Notes: a model not told the origin generated them from the sequence alone. Counted from the stretch's first letter, positions 1 through 8,802 are shown. The stretch: 64,000 bases of DNA from Desulfolinea sp964487745 (GCA_964487745.1 CAZASG010000010.1:1-64000); one strand, 5' to 3'. Made by a program: numbers and translations.

Positions 1-34
1 GTTGCAGATTTACGGGGAGTTGATAATATGCTAT

Positions 35-63
35 GTGCAACGCATTTTAGAAATGCAATGCAC
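35..63 (+). other. Stem-loop at the window edge
   Basis: A stem of 5 + 6 bp with a 2x2 internal loop and a 3-nt apical loop is followed, after seven bases, by a T-rich stretch at 71-80. It could be the terminator of a plus-strand gene lying outside the window. The T-rich part overlaps the panB stop codon on the other strand. Weak support. Confidence 0.3.
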
Positions 64-69
64 ATCTCT

Positions 70-954
70 CTATTTTTTATCGACTGCTTGTAAAAACGCT
101 TCCCACTCCTCATCTTTCATCCTGACGCTATGTTCTTCGGTAGGAAAAGCCCTGTTTTTGACATCGGCAATATAGGTAGCAAACGCTTTGTTCATTTCCC
201 CGTGTAACTCGGCATACTTCTTTACAAAGCGCGGGGTAAAACGTTCGAAGAGTCCCAGCATATCGTGGGTGACAAGTACCTGCCCATCGCAACCGACGCC
301 CGCGCCGATACCGATAGTGGGGATGTCGAGTTGCTGGGAGATGTACTCGGCGAGCTTTGCCGGAACCGATTCGAGGACAAGACTGAAGCATCCTGCCTCT
401 TGCAGAAGATGTGCTTCTTCAAGGATCTGTTTGGCAGCGGAAGCAAGCTTACCCTGCGCACGAAATCCACCGAGTTGATGCACGGATTGCGGCGTTAGCC
501 CGAGATGTCCCATCACAGGGATGCCTGCACCGGCGATCTGTCTAATTGCATCTAAACGCTCTTTTCCGCCTTCGAGTTTGACGGCATCCATGCCTGCTTC
601 CTGAAGAAAACGTCCGGCATTTCGAACCGCTTCCTGCGTGGAGATTTGATAAGACATGAAAGGCATATCGCCGATCAGCAGCGCGGATTTGGCGCCGCGT
701 GCGACGGCCTTGCAGTGATGGAGCATGTCGTCCATCGTGACGGGGAGTGTGTTCTCATAGCCAAGTACGACCATGCCGAGTGAGTCGCCGACGAGAATCG
801 AATCGACGCCCGCTTGATCCATTGCGAGAGCCGTGGGATAGTCGTAGGCGGTCAGCATGGTGATCGCTTCGCTTTTGGCTTTCTTTTGTTGAAAGGTGTG
901 TGTGGTGATCTTTTTTCGTGCCGCGTATGTGGGCACATTAGGCATTGTGGACAT
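70..954 (-). CDS. panB: 3-methyl-2-oxobutanoate hydroxymethyltransferase (ketopantoate hydroxymethyltransferase)
   Basis: Cytosolic enzyme that adds a hydroxymethyl group from 5,10-methylene-tetrahydrofolate to 3-methyl-2-oxobutanoate, giving ketopantoate for pantothenate and CoA synthesis. The 294-residue protein covers the family fold. The metal-binding VGDSLG motif is at about residues 55-60, MGHLGLTPQSV is in mid-protein, and VLESVP and IGIGAG follow in the C-terminal half. The start is supported by a strong AAAGGAGG sequence six bases before the ATG. No panC lies beside it in the window. Its substrate is an intermediate of the valine pathway encoded at 51-56 kb. The 343-bp upstream region contains a candidate structured RNA with a terminator, which could be either a separate RNA or a panB leader. 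Confidence 0.95.
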   Translation of the reverse strand: MSTMPNVPTYAARKKITTHTFQQKKAKSEAITMLTAYDYPTALAMDQAGVDSILVGDSLGMVVLGYENTLPVTMDDMLHHCKAVARGAKSALLIGDMPFMSYQISTQEAVRNAGRFLQEAGMDAVKLEGGKERLDAIRQIAGAGIPVMGHLGLTPQSVHQLGGFRAQGKLASAAKQILEEAHLLQEAGCFSLVLESVPAKLAEYISQQLDIPTIGIGAGVGCDGQVLVTHDMLGLFERFTPRFVKKYAELHGEMNKAFATYIADVKNRAFPTEEHSVRMKDEEWEAFLQAVDKK

Positions 955-994
955 GGGTACCCTCCTTTGGCAGGTAGAGTCCGATAGTGGATGG

Positions 995-1011
995 AAGACA
1001 TTGAATGTCTT
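995..1011. promoter_or_regulatory. 17-bp dyad upstream of panB
   Basis: AAGACAT-TGA-ATGTCTT is a perfect 7-bp inverted repeat about 40 bases upstream of the panB start. It has the size of a dimeric repressor operator, but no regulator can be assigned. Confidence 0.3.
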
Positions 1012-1110
1012 ATGAAATTAAACGCCGTCGCGTTCACGAGGATACGCGCGGGAGCTTATTATGGCGTAAAGTTTGGGAAAAAGAAAGGGGATATTTGTAT
1101 GTGGTAAAAG

Positions 1111-1266
1111 AAAAAGACCCTTGCGAGGGTCTTTTGTTGGTCTAACGGGTCATTCAGCGGACTTGGCGTTTTTGCTCCGAATGAATTGTATACCCGATCC
1201 AAACTTAGATTTTCGCGCCGCTTTGCATCTTGATGTAGCCAAGTCCGCTGCAATTAGGATTGGGCG
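1111..1266 (-). ncRNA. Candidate structured RNA (unassigned)
   Basis: A 13-bp perfect inverted repeat (1155-1167 with 1238-1250, arms CAGCGGACTTGGC and its complement) would close a domain of about 70 nt. It is followed on the minus strand by an intrinsic terminator. A promoter-like TTGATT-18 bp-TATACT lies directly upstream (1301 to 1272), predicting a transcript of about 155 nt. I do not recognise a known RNA family. It may be a free small RNA or a riboswitch-like leader of panB. Confidence 0.4.
1112..1135 (-). terminator. Intrinsic terminator, end of the candidate RNA at 1.1-1.3 kb
   Basis: AAAAGACCCT-TGCG-AGGGTCTTTT is a 10-bp perfect stem with a tetraloop, and the minus-strand copy is followed by further Ts. 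It lies 157 bases before panB, so it either ends an independent small RNA or attenuates panB. Confidence 0.75.
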
Positions 1267-1271
1267 TTGAA

Positions 1272-1301
1272 AGTATAAAGTAGTGTTCGTATGCTAATCA
1301 A
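1272..1301 (-). promoter_or_regulatory. Promoter for the candidate RNA
   Basis: TTGATT (1301-1296) and TATACT (1277-1272) are separated by 18 bp on the minus strand. It overlaps the stop codon of the upstream DUF998 gene. Confidence 0.45.
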
Positions 1302-1927
1302 AGCACAATGTTTTCCCTTGAAAACAACCAGTAAGCAAGCGAAAATGTCCATTGAAATCCAACAAGTGCTGAAATTCTTTCAGCTAACCCCATATATTGA
1401 CCGCCAATACTTGTAGCGAAAAAGCTTGCTGCTATTACAACTAAACCGATGGTGATAAATGAATAAATGCCAAACCCTAAGGATGTCTTTGTTTGAACAA
1501 ACCAGATTCCTATCAGCAATATTGAGAATATGGATAGTAATCCTATGACACCACTAAGAGACTTATGCATTTCTCCAGCAAATGTGGCAGTCGTTCCCCA
1601 AGGGTCTTGGGGGAAAACAGTCGCGGTCATCACACTCACGCATCCCATTAAGATGAATAAGACTGCTCCGACTCGCCCTATTCGCTTCAATCGCACTGTT
1701 TTTTGGAAAAAAATCAACAGCCCAATCCCAAAAAGTATTAGTAAAACAGCAAAGATAGTATGAAGAATATCTAAGAAAGGTTTATTCGGCGATCCTGGTG
1801 CAAATAACTCACTCACGGTATCTGTAATGTGGTTATACCCTGGGCGAATTGCGCCGCCTAATAAGGTCATGAACACGAACCACAACGGAGCCATCATTCC
1901 ACATATGTATAAAAATCGCCGGTTCAT
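1298..1927 (-). CDS. DUF998 family membrane protein
   Basis: Integral membrane protein of about 209 residues with six predicted hydrophobic segments. The N-terminal part reads MNRRFLYICGMMAPLWF followed by a polar stretch with NHITDTVSELFA, which is typical of DUF998 proteins. Function in this family is unknown. The start at MNRRF is preferred because it matches the family N-terminus. An in-frame ATG seven codons upstream (1948) is possible, and neither has a convincing Shine-Dalgarno sequence. A TATAAT lies at 2019-2014 on the same strand. It stands alone, with about 170 bases to the upstream gene. Confidence 0.7.
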   Translation of the reverse strand: MNRRFLYICGMMAPLWFVFMTLLGGAIRPGYNHITDTVSELFAPGSPNKPFLDILHTIFAVLLILFGIGLLIFFQKTVRLKRIGRVGAVLFILMGCVSVMTATVFPQDPWGTTATFAGEMHKSLSGVIGLLSIFSILLIGIWFVQTKTSLGFGIYSFITIGLVVIAASFFATSIGGQYMGLAERISALVGFQWTFSLAYWLFSRENIVL

Positions 1928-2098
1928 TTTATCTCTGTTTTTCAGCATCGCATCACAGTGCCCAACTAGGTGATATGCGGAATTTTATTCCACATAATAC
2001 TGTGTTTTGAATATTATACGCAGTTTGACTCCGACTAAGTGACTCTTGACGTCAAAAAGCGTCCACTCTTTGATTTTATCCCTGCCAAGCCATCGGCA

Positions 2099-2950
2099 CT
2101 ATTTATCTTTTGGGGTTAATGCCTCGATGATTTTCGAACAGCCTCCGTTGCACAAATAACTAGCGTGATCGTTGATGTCTTCAAATTTTCGCCCAACGAT
2201 TTTGGCGCATTCGAATTCATAATCGCTGCTTTCCAAAAATCTTTCAATCACTTCGCTTGCCCATGAATTCGTGACATTCAGGCCGATTTCTTCCCCGGCG
2301 TGATTCATCCCGATAATCCAGATCGCTGCCCCTAATGCCCCGCAAGCACCCCCGCTAAAGCCGATCCCGCCTGCCAGCCCTGCTGCCATTACCACATGCT
2401 TTTCGGATACACTCATCTTTTCTGCCAATAGCGCGGTGCAGCTTATCGAAGGGGAGGGGGCTTCAAAAGTTGTCGTGGAAAGGGCAGTGCTTATTACCTT
2501 GCTTACTTCCGGGGCATATCGTGCAGCCATGCGGAAACAGCCTATGGGGCCACCTTTTGCAAGGAATTTTAATATTGGCAGCACCGCGTTTTCCCCCTGA
2601 AAGTTCATTTCGGTTATTTCATGACAATTAATTTCGTTCTTGGTGCGAGAGCCGAAGGAAGCTACAAGTTTCTGCGTTGCGATTATTGCCGCAGCTTCAG
2701 CTTGTGGACCTGAACCCAAAAGCTGATATGCTTGTGCCCCCGCGGCAAGTGCCGCACCCCAAAGCATACCGCATTGATAGCCCTGATTCGCCACTCCACC
2801 GGCCAAGATCATGGTGGCTTTTTCCTCGAGTCTCAACGGGTTATCGAAGGAGGCGTCAACGACGCTCATGATGGCTTCCGATCAAGTTCCCTCTCGGAGA
2901 AATGCGCGTACCGTTCCTAATGATGATATCTTGTTATTTGCTTTGGTCAT
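2099..2950 (-). CDS. C_GCAxxG_C_C family redox protein, tandem-domain selenoprotein (Sec at codon 23)
   Basis: The ATG at 2950 has a good Shine-Dalgarno (GAGGAA, six bases away), and the frame runs to 2099 if the TGA at 2884-2882 is read as selenocysteine. The 283-residue product has two C_GCAxxG_C_C domains. Domain 2 has Cys171, Cys203 (GGACGALG), Cys248 and Cys267/271. Domain 1 has Sec23, Cys60 (GYQCGMLWG), Cys109 and Cys138 at matching spacing. Sec23 (REGT-U-SEA) therefore aligns with Cys171 (SISC-TAL). A 5-bp stem GCGTC/GACGC with loop GTT begins 21 nt after the TGA (loop). The family is thought to be redox active, but its substrate is unknown. It ends a tight operon 28 bases after a DsrE-like gene. 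A conventional gene caller would start at the ATG at 2869 and lose 27 residues. Confidence 0.85.
2853..2884 (-). promoter_or_regulatory. SECIS-like element and UGA codon of the C_GCAxxG selenoprotein
   Basis: UGA at 2884-2882, 21 nt to the apical loop, perfect stem GCGTC/GACGC (2865-2861 with 2857-2853) and loop GTT whose first base is G. Bacterial SECIS elements lie just after the UGA with a small apical loop carrying an early G. The element at 21.7 kb has the same spacing. Confidence 0.7.
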
Positions 2951-2978
2951 TTTATTTCCTCATTTTTTTGAAGGTCGC

Positions 2979-3314
2979 CTACCAAATCATTAGTACATAT
3001 CCCTCTTTGATATAGTTCGAGATCATTTCTCCTACATATTGCACTTGAATGCCGATCTTGCTGAGTGCTTCGCTTTTCTCGTCTCGATCAGAAATAAATT
3101 TGCAGGCAACAACGCTTTCCTCAATCTCTTGATATTCTTTGATGCGGTTTTGCAGCTCTTCATCCACCAGGAGCAGATCCTGGGCGGGACCGAAAAGGAC
3201 GATCTTTACCTCCTCCATCCAACCGTTTTTGAGTGAGTTGAGCGCATACATTGCGCCTGTGCGCGCTTTCCCCGCATCAGATGTACTGATAATGACCAAA
3301 ACTTTATCGGACAT
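2979..3314 (-). CDS. DsrE family-like protein
   Basis: Small soluble protein of 111 residues. The N-terminus MSDKVLVIISTSDAGKARTG forms the first beta strand and loop of a DsrE/DsrF-like fold, and VKIVLFGPAQDLL in the middle resembles the second. Relatives of this fold handle sulfur relay or bind nucleotides; only Cys at about residue 71 is present, so sulfur transfer is uncertain. Its start overlaps the upstream phosphatase gene by 11 bases, indicating translational coupling. The downstream gene encodes a selenocysteine redox protein, so a shared thiol/selenol role is plausible but inferred. Confidence 0.7.
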   Translation of the reverse strand: MSDKVLVIISTSDAGKARTGAMYALNSLKNGWMEEVKIVLFGPAQDLLLVDEELQNRIKEYQEIEESVVACKFISDRDEKSEALSKIGIQVQYVGEMISNYIKEGYVLMIW

Positions 3315-3864
3315 GGTTCACTCCTAATCTTTTTATAGCCACTTTAGTTTCCTTGCTAAAGGTTAGTACATGAATATCGGGCATGGAGAGTGACTTCCAG
3401 AATTCGTAATCAATGGATGGATCAAAAGCTTGTAGGATCAATGCAATTATATTTCCGTGCGATGCAAGCACAATATTGTCGTTTTCATGTTTGGGTTGCA
3501 GATTATGAATGACTCTTATAGACCGTTTTTGCGCTGAAGCGTTTGTCTCCCCATCAGGATGCGCGAAATTCGGATCTTGCCAGGTCTTTTGAATGGATTC
3601 TAAAAAACTATCTGGTGGAATATTCCCCAGTTTTCGTTCGCGAAGATCGTTTTCCATGCTGATTTCCAACCCTGATCTCTTTGCTAGTGGCTCTATTGTT
3701 TGCCAGGCACGTTTATATGGACTTGAATAAATTGCCTGAATTGAATAGTTTTCCATAAGAGTTGCAAGGCGATTAGCGTCTTCAAAACCTTCCTTAGTCA
3801 AAGGTCTGTTCTCATCTGCTTTCCACCACTCTGCTTGGGCGTGACGAACGAGGTAGATTTTCAC
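3304..3864 (-). CDS. Histidine phosphatase (phosphoglycerate-mutase-like) superfamily protein
   Basis: A 186-residue enzyme with the catalytic RHAQ motif at the extreme N-terminus (VKIYLVRHAQAEW), the second conserved YSSPYKRAWQT motif near residue 60, an acidic residue in the HPDGE segment and the second catalytic His in LASHGN. The family removes or transfers phosphate through a phosphohistidine; size and motifs suggest a SixA/CobC-like phosphatase, with substrate unknown. The start is a GTG whose G is the last base of the TAG of the upstream gene, so the two are translationally coupled. The open frame continues upstream but only as another frame of that gene. Confidence 0.85.
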   Translation of the reverse strand: MKIYLVRHAQAEWWKADENRPLTKEGFEDANRLATLMENYSIQAIYSSPYKRAWQTIEPLAKRSGLEISMENDLRERKLGNIPPDSFLESIQKTWQDPNFAHPDGETNASAQKRSIRVIHNLQPKHENDNIVLASHGNIIALILQAFDPSIDYEFWKSLSMPDIHVLTFSKETKVAIKRLGVNHVR

Positions 3865-4358
3865 TATTCTCTCTGCCGCACCCAACCGACCAGCAGACTG
3901 ATTCCCCAAACACCTGCCAGCATCAGAAAGATTGCCCACTCGAAGGTGAATTCGGCCTGCCAGAAGATGGCGAAGGTACTGAAGCCTAATCCGAGCAGGG
4001 TCATCACGCCGAGACGGGTGAGATGTACGCGTTGTAGCAGACGGGCATCTTCGTTGGGGGCGGCAAAGCGCAGACGCAGGGCGAAATTGCTCAGGTCGTA
4101 GGATAGTAGTCCGCTTAGGGCAGCGGCGAAGAGCCAGCCGAAAGAGAGTTCCTGATAGAGCCCTGCGGCGGCGAGCAGGGTCAGAGCGATCAAGCCAAGA
4201 CCAGGCATCCACTTTTTGCGTCGTATCAAGCCCCAAGTCCAGAGCGACCCGATGCCGAGGGCTGCCCACGTGTAGGGAGGCATATCTGCGTTGAAGTAAG
4301 TCCAGGCGAGGGCGAGGGTGCCCATCCAGAGAGAGAAGTATGCGCCGAATGTGATCAT
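3864..4358 (-). CDS. Conserved membrane protein, unknown function
   Basis: A 164-residue protein with about five hydrophobic segments (from MITFGAYFSLWMGTLALAW to IFLMLAGVWGISLLVGWV) and a short basic loop RRKKW near residue 47. I do not recognise the family. It is the first gene of an operon with the histidine phosphatase, DsrE-like protein and selenoprotein downstream. Its stop codon shares one base with the next start codon. Confidence 0.65.
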   Translation of the reverse strand: MITFGAYFSLWMGTLALAWTYFNADMPPYTWAALGIGSLWTWGLIRRKKWMPGLGLIALTLLAAAGLYQELSFGWLFAAALSGLLSYDLSNFALRLRFAAPNEDARLLQRVHLTRLGVMTLLGLGFSTFAIFWQAEFTFEWAIFLMLAGVWGISLLVGWVRQRE

Positions 4359-4371
4359 AGTTTTCCTTCTA

Positions 4372-4450
4372 TGTCATTGCGAAGGAGCGTAGCGACTGAA
4401 GCAATCTCTTGTTTGAAGGGGGAGACTGCCGCGCTTCGCTCGCAGTGACA
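4372..4450. repeat. Dispersed palindromic repeat, family A copy 1
   Basis: About 79 bp with complementary ends (TGTCATTGCGA... and ...CGCTCGCAGTGACA). Related copies occur at 19914-19993 and 20962-21036. It behaves like a REP/MITE-type intergenic element. Confidence 0.75.
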
Positions 4451-4451
4451 A

Positions 4452-5723
4452 TTATAAATTCCTCCACGCAGGCGGGCGCCCGAGCCGGGTCTTGACGAGG
4501 CGGTCAAGGGGCAGGTTTACGTCCCAATCAAGGGCTTGGATGCCAGCGCGTTGTAGCCGCAACATGAGCATCCGCCGTTCTGTGCCTAGAATGCGGGCAG
4601 CAAGTTTTGTGTTGGGATCATCGGGGAGTTGACGCTGCTCATAGGAAACGGGATCGGGGCTGATGACCATGACTTGATAGCCGCGTGCCCGCAGATGGAC
4701 GAAAGTTGCGTAGTCGCTGCTCTTGAGTGGCGAAACAAAAACAAGCTGGGAGTTCATCGGAAAAAGCTGCGAGGGGATGCGCATCAGATCGGCGAAAACA
4801 GAACTGCTGCCGATTTCTGCCCGTGCAAGGGATTGCATTATTCGTTCGCGTTGGATGTGCCCATAGCCGGGAAAAGTCCAGCGCAGGGTGTGCCCGTAGA
4901 GCAGCAAGCCGACGCGATTGCCTGCCGAAAGAAAGGCATCGGAGAGTGCTGCCGCAGCGATGACGGTATGCTCGAAAAGGGAATGGACACCGTTGCCGAC
5001 ATTGACGTTTTTGCGCCCGTCGAGAACGATGCCTACATCGGCAACGCGTTCCTGCTCATATTCGTTGGTGAAGAGCGCATGCTCATGGCGGGCGCTAGCA
5101 CGCCAGTTGATCCAGCGTGGGGTGTCGCCGGGCTGGTATTCGCGCAGCCCGAAGAACTCGACCCCGGGACCACCGATCCGCGCAGGGATATTGCCCGCAT
5201 AGGCGCGTGTTTGACGTGGGCGGATCTTGATATTCTTGATACGCGTAAAAGGCGGGACGACGAAGATCTGCCCTTCGACGGGGATAAATTGCGACAGGCG
5301 CGAGATGTCGAGGTGATCTCGGGCGGTGGTTTCGATCCCTTTGAAGGTGAAGCTACCACGTGGACCAGAGACGGTATATGTCCAGGTGAGGGTCTGTCCT
5401 TTTTTGAGGGTGCAAAGATAATTCGGTTTTCCATCTACGATTGTCAGGGCGGGGGAAATTTGATCTTCCAGTAGAAGTTCTTCTATCCGTCCCCCGAGAT
5501 TGACAATGCGTAGCGTGATGGTCACGGGCATATTCGGCGTGACACGTTCTGCGCTTAAGGTGCGGGTGATATGTAGATTGATCCCACGCGGTGCCAGCCA
5601 TAATCCCGAAAGCAGATAAAGCGCAATCGGGATAGCCAATGCCAGCACTTCGCCGCTCATGCCAAGGAGACCGACGAAGACGAGCAGGTAGAGGAGGAAA
5701 ACGAGAGGGGCGTTACGACGCAT
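4452..5723 (-). CDS. DUF58 domain protein
   Basis: A 423-residue protein anchored by two N-terminal hydrophobic segments (residues about 7-45). It carries the DUF58 signature LREYQPGDTPRWINWRASAR near residues 194-213, followed by a von-Willebrand-like region starting DVGIVLDGR. DUF58 proteins occur almost always beside MoxR AAA+ ATPases and are thought to work with them in assembly or activation of other complexes. Here the MoxR gene lies 95 bases upstream on the same strand, separated by a dispersed repeat, so one operon is likely. Confidence 0.9.
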   Translation of the reverse strand: MRRNAPLVFLLYLLVFVGLLGMSGEVLALAIPIALYLLSGLWLAPRGINLHITRTLSAERVTPNMPVTITLRIVNLGGRIEELLLEDQISPALTIVDGKPNYLCTLKKGQTLTWTYTVSGPRGSFTFKGIETTARDHLDISRLSQFIPVEGQIFVVPPFTRIKNIKIRPRQTRAYAGNIPARIGGPGVEFFGLREYQPGDTPRWINWRASARHEHALFTNEYEQERVADVGIVLDGRKNVNVGNGVHSLFEHTVIAAAALSDAFLSAGNRVGLLLYGHTLRWTFPGYGHIQRERIMQSLARAEIGSSSVFADLMRIPSQLFPMNSQLVFVSPLKSSDYATFVHLRARGYQVMVISPDPVSYEQRQLPDDPNTKLAARILGTERRMLMLRLQRAGIQALDWDVNLPLDRLVKTRLGRPPAWRNL

Positions 5724-5742
5724 GAAAGTTTAGAAAGGATTT

Positions 5743-5814
5743 ACCACAGAGTACACAGAGAGCACCGAGAAAAACTTTTTTAAAAGCTCTGTGTTCTTCG
5801 TGCTTTCTGTGGTG
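5743..5814. repeat. Dispersed palindromic repeat, family B copy 1
   Basis: Imperfect palindrome beginning ACCACAGAGTACACAGAG and ending CTTTCTGTGGTG. Family B copies also occur near 7.4, 28.5, 32.4 and 37.9 kb, always between genes. Confidence 0.7.
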
Positions 5815-5818
5815 AAAA

Positions 5819-6774
<956 letters not shown>

Positions 6775-6778
<4 letters not shown>

Positions 6779-7374
6779 AACTCGTTCTCCATTTCTTTTT
6801 CGAGAGTATCCAACACATGGTTGGGGTCAATGTCTAAAGGGGTTTCTTTTTGCTTTTGGATGAAGGGCAGGCGCGGACGGGGATAATCGGCAAAGGAGCC
6901 GTTCAGACCGGCATCCAGATAGTCGAAGACTTCGGGCGGAGTCTGCGCCTCGATACGCCCCAGATCATTGGCTTGCCACCGTTTGTCAAGTCTTTCTCGG
7001 TAAACGATCCAGTCCCGCATCACCTTGCCCAAACGGTTTGCTACCAACCACTTGAAGTAGATGCCCTTATCCGCTTGTTTGATGGACGTTGCCATCCGCT
7101 CCAGCGGTCCCTGTTCCGGTGGCTCTTTGCGATGCCTGCGTGGAATGGGGGGCAAGTCGTCAAGGAAGGGCGAGAGCAGGATGAAGAAGATCACCGCCAG
7201 TAGCAGCACCCAGATCCAGAATTGGGGGATGGAGCGGTAAAGGATGCCCGCGCCCCAAAGGAGGTAGAGCAGTGGCTGGATAACGATGGCTTGCACGGCT
7301 TCCTGCAAGGGGAATGCCAGCAGCAACGCAGCGATGACGAAGATAGCAAGAAGGATGATACGGCGTCGGTTCAT
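6775..7374 (-). CDS. Membrane protein of the MoxR/DUF58 operon
   Basis: A 199-residue protein with a hydrophobic N-terminal half (roughly residues 5-25, 29-47 and 50-68), then a polar basic cytoplasmic region rich in Arg, Lys and Pro (LPPIPRRHRKEPPEQ). No catalytic motif is visible and I do not recognise a named family. It overlaps the MoxR gene by four bases and sits between DUF4129 and MoxR genes, so it is probably a structural partner of that complex. Confidence 0.7.
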
Positions 7375-7382
7375 AGGGGTTT

Positions 7383-7440
7383 ACCACGAAGGCACAGAGA
7401 GCCCAAAGTTTTTCTTCGTGGACTTTGTGTCTTTGTGTTA
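7383..7440. repeat. Dispersed palindromic repeat, family B copy 2
   Basis: Shorter family B copy (ACCACGAAGGCACAGAGAG to GTGTCTTTGTGTTATG) lying between two genes of the MoxR operon. Confidence 0.65.
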
Positions 7441-7444
7441 TGAA

Positions 7445-8428
7445 TCACTTTAACTTCTCCCCAAACGCAGATGCGATCTGGTTCAAACAACCCACAGCTT
7501 CCGCCATTTGACCTTTATCCGCGCTGTGCGGGCTATAACGTACGAACTCAAAGAGCCGCGTCAGGCGTTGGACGGGATCGGCGGGCAAGCCTGCCTCCAC
7601 AAGGCGATTGGCAAATTCGTGCGGAGTCATTTCCCCGTCACGTTGGATGCCGCGTCGCTCCTTGACCACGTCGCCCATCTGCACGTAGGAGCGGATGATG
7701 ACATCCTCCCATTCTGCGCCCTCGGCGAGATCATCGAGAGATGCACGGGCGATGCGGGAAAATTCCCTTAGCGGTGCTCTTTCTGCCTGTGTCGCGGACC
7801 AACGTTGCCAAAGCCACCACGCGCCCGCTCCGGAAATGAGCAGAATGACCAATGAGACCAAATAGCCGAAAATCGGGGAGACTTCTTCCGGTTCAAAGAC
7901 TTCCGGCTCGACGATGGTCGGTTCAGCGGCTTCCATCGCTTCTATTGGGGCGATAATCTCATCCGGTATCGTGAAATTCTCACCGAGTTCAAAATTATTG
8001 AAGAAATATAAAATGGCTATCGCAAAAAGCGTCATACGGAAGAGTGTACGCAGCATTCGTTTACGCAATTCGGCGGGCATAAAGATGATGACGAGCAGAG
8101 GAACGGTAATAAGGATCACCGTCAGGGCGACCTGCTGCCAAATGGGCGTTTCTCTAAAAGCTTTGGCAACCTCTGCCAGGGTTTGCTGGATAGGGCGTAT
8201 CTCGCCCTCGCCGAAATTAAGTGGTTGCGGGGCAGCCAGCCGAATATCCGAGAGACCCGCGGAGAGAATGACGAGGAAGAGCACCGCCAGGGTGGTCACC
8301 GCGAGCAGAACGCCGCGTCTGGAGACCAGTCGCCTGCGTCCTGTGGAGAGATGGGGGACGGGGATATTCTGCTCACCGTGATTCTGGTTGCCCAGGCTGC
8401 AAACTTCACGTGTACCGGATTCTTTCAT
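7445..8428 (-). CDS. DUF4129 domain membrane protein
   Basis: A 327-residue protein. Hydrophobic segments lie at about residues 38-62, 98-118, 127-147 and 190-212. An acidic Glu/Pro-rich linker (EAAEPTIVEPEVFEPEEV) precedes the last segment. The C-terminal DUF4129 region contains EWEDVIIRSYVQM and TPHEFANRLVEAGLP. DUF4129 is a small domain common in transglutaminase/DUF58/MoxR clusters. First gene of the operon running toward DUF58. Exact role unknown. Confidence 0.8.
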   Translation of the reverse strand: MKESGTREVCSLGNQNHGEQNIPVPHLSTGRRRLVSRRGVLLAVTTLAVLFLVILSAGLSDIRLAAPQPLNFGEGEIRPIQQTLAEVAKAFRETPIWQQVALTVILITVPLLVIIFMPAELRKRMLRTLFRMTLFAIAILYFFNNFELGENFTIPDEIIAPIEAMEAAEPTIVEPEVFEPEEVSPIFGYLVSLVILLISGAGAWWLWQRWSATQAERAPLREFSRIARASLDDLAEGAEWEDVIIRSYVQMGDVVKERRGIQRDGEMTPHEFANRLVEAGLPADPVQRLTRLFEFVRYSPHSADKGQMAEAVGCLNQIASAFGEKLK

Positions 8429-8498
8429 AGCGGAACGATTTTACCACCTGGGTGGCAGAGGCTTTCATCTTTATGGAGTGAGCTTCTTCCTGATCTCC

Positions 8499-8597
8499 AT
8501 CCCCCCGTAGTCCCCCCTCCCCCTTGAGGGGGTACCCTTCGGGTATTCAGTCAAGCTGAGCGAGCGGTGCTTCGCGAAGGGCAGGGTGGGGGTGAGT
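8499..8597. repeat. C/G-rich repetitive intergenic segment
   Basis: Runs of C and G (CCCCCCTCCCCCTTGAGGGGG, later GGGCAGGGTGGGGGTG) flank two small hairpins. It resembles the Pro/Gly-coding repeat found inside the gene at 14.7-17.4 kb. It fills most of the gap between divergent operons. Confidence 0.4.
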
Positions 8598-8602
8598 GCT
8601 TG

Positions 8603-8631
8603 TTGACCTTTTTCGCGCAGCTTACTATACT
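8603..8631 (+). promoter_or_regulatory. Promoter of a leaderless transcript
   Basis: TTGACC (8603-8608), 17-bp spacer, TATACT (8626-8631). The ATG at 8638 begins seven bases after the -10 box, just where transcription should start, so the mRNA probably lacks a leader. Confidence 0.75.
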
Positions 8632-8637
8632 ATCCCC

Positions 8638-8802
8638 ATGAACCAGCAACGTATTCAGGAATTGGAAGAAGAGATCGCCGATCTCAAAAAGCGCCTGCCT
8701 GCGCATTCCATCCCGCCTGCGATGCTGATCGAGCTTGAAGATTTGGAAGATGAACTGGCTGAGTTCCTAAAGAAAGCGGACCAAGAGCAGAACGATGCCT
8801 AA
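8638..8802 (+). CDS. Short coiled-coil protein, unknown function
   Basis: A 54-residue highly charged protein (IQELEEEIADLKKRLP... ELEDLEDELAEFLKKADQ) predicted to form two helices in a coiled-coil hairpin. No family is recognised. The ATG at 8638 is chosen because it sits at the predicted transcription start. A longer frame from 8596 would include the promoter. The stop overlaps the start of the ferredoxin-like gene by eight bases, so the two proteins are probably made together. Confidence 0.7.
   Translation: MNQQRIQELEEEIADLKKRLPAHSIPPAMLIELEDLEDELAEFLKKADQEQNDA

Noticed and set aside
1111..1266. 6S RNA, tmRNA or tRNA
   Set aside because: No central bubble of 6S type, no tRNA-like ends or tag frame; kept only as an unassigned candidate.
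2099..2869. Conventional gene starting at the ATG 2869
   Set aside because: It removes the first conserved residue of domain 1 and has a poor Shine-Dalgarno sequence; the upstream ATG at 2950 has a good one.
3304..4269. A 321-residue frame that includes the histidine phosphatase
   Set aside because: The first 135 residues are Arg/Pro-rich and lie in another frame of the overlapping membrane gene. The RHAQ motif follows a GTG at 3864.
4629..5474. 281-residue plus-strand frame
   Set aside because: Antisense to the DUF58 gene, no family features or SD.
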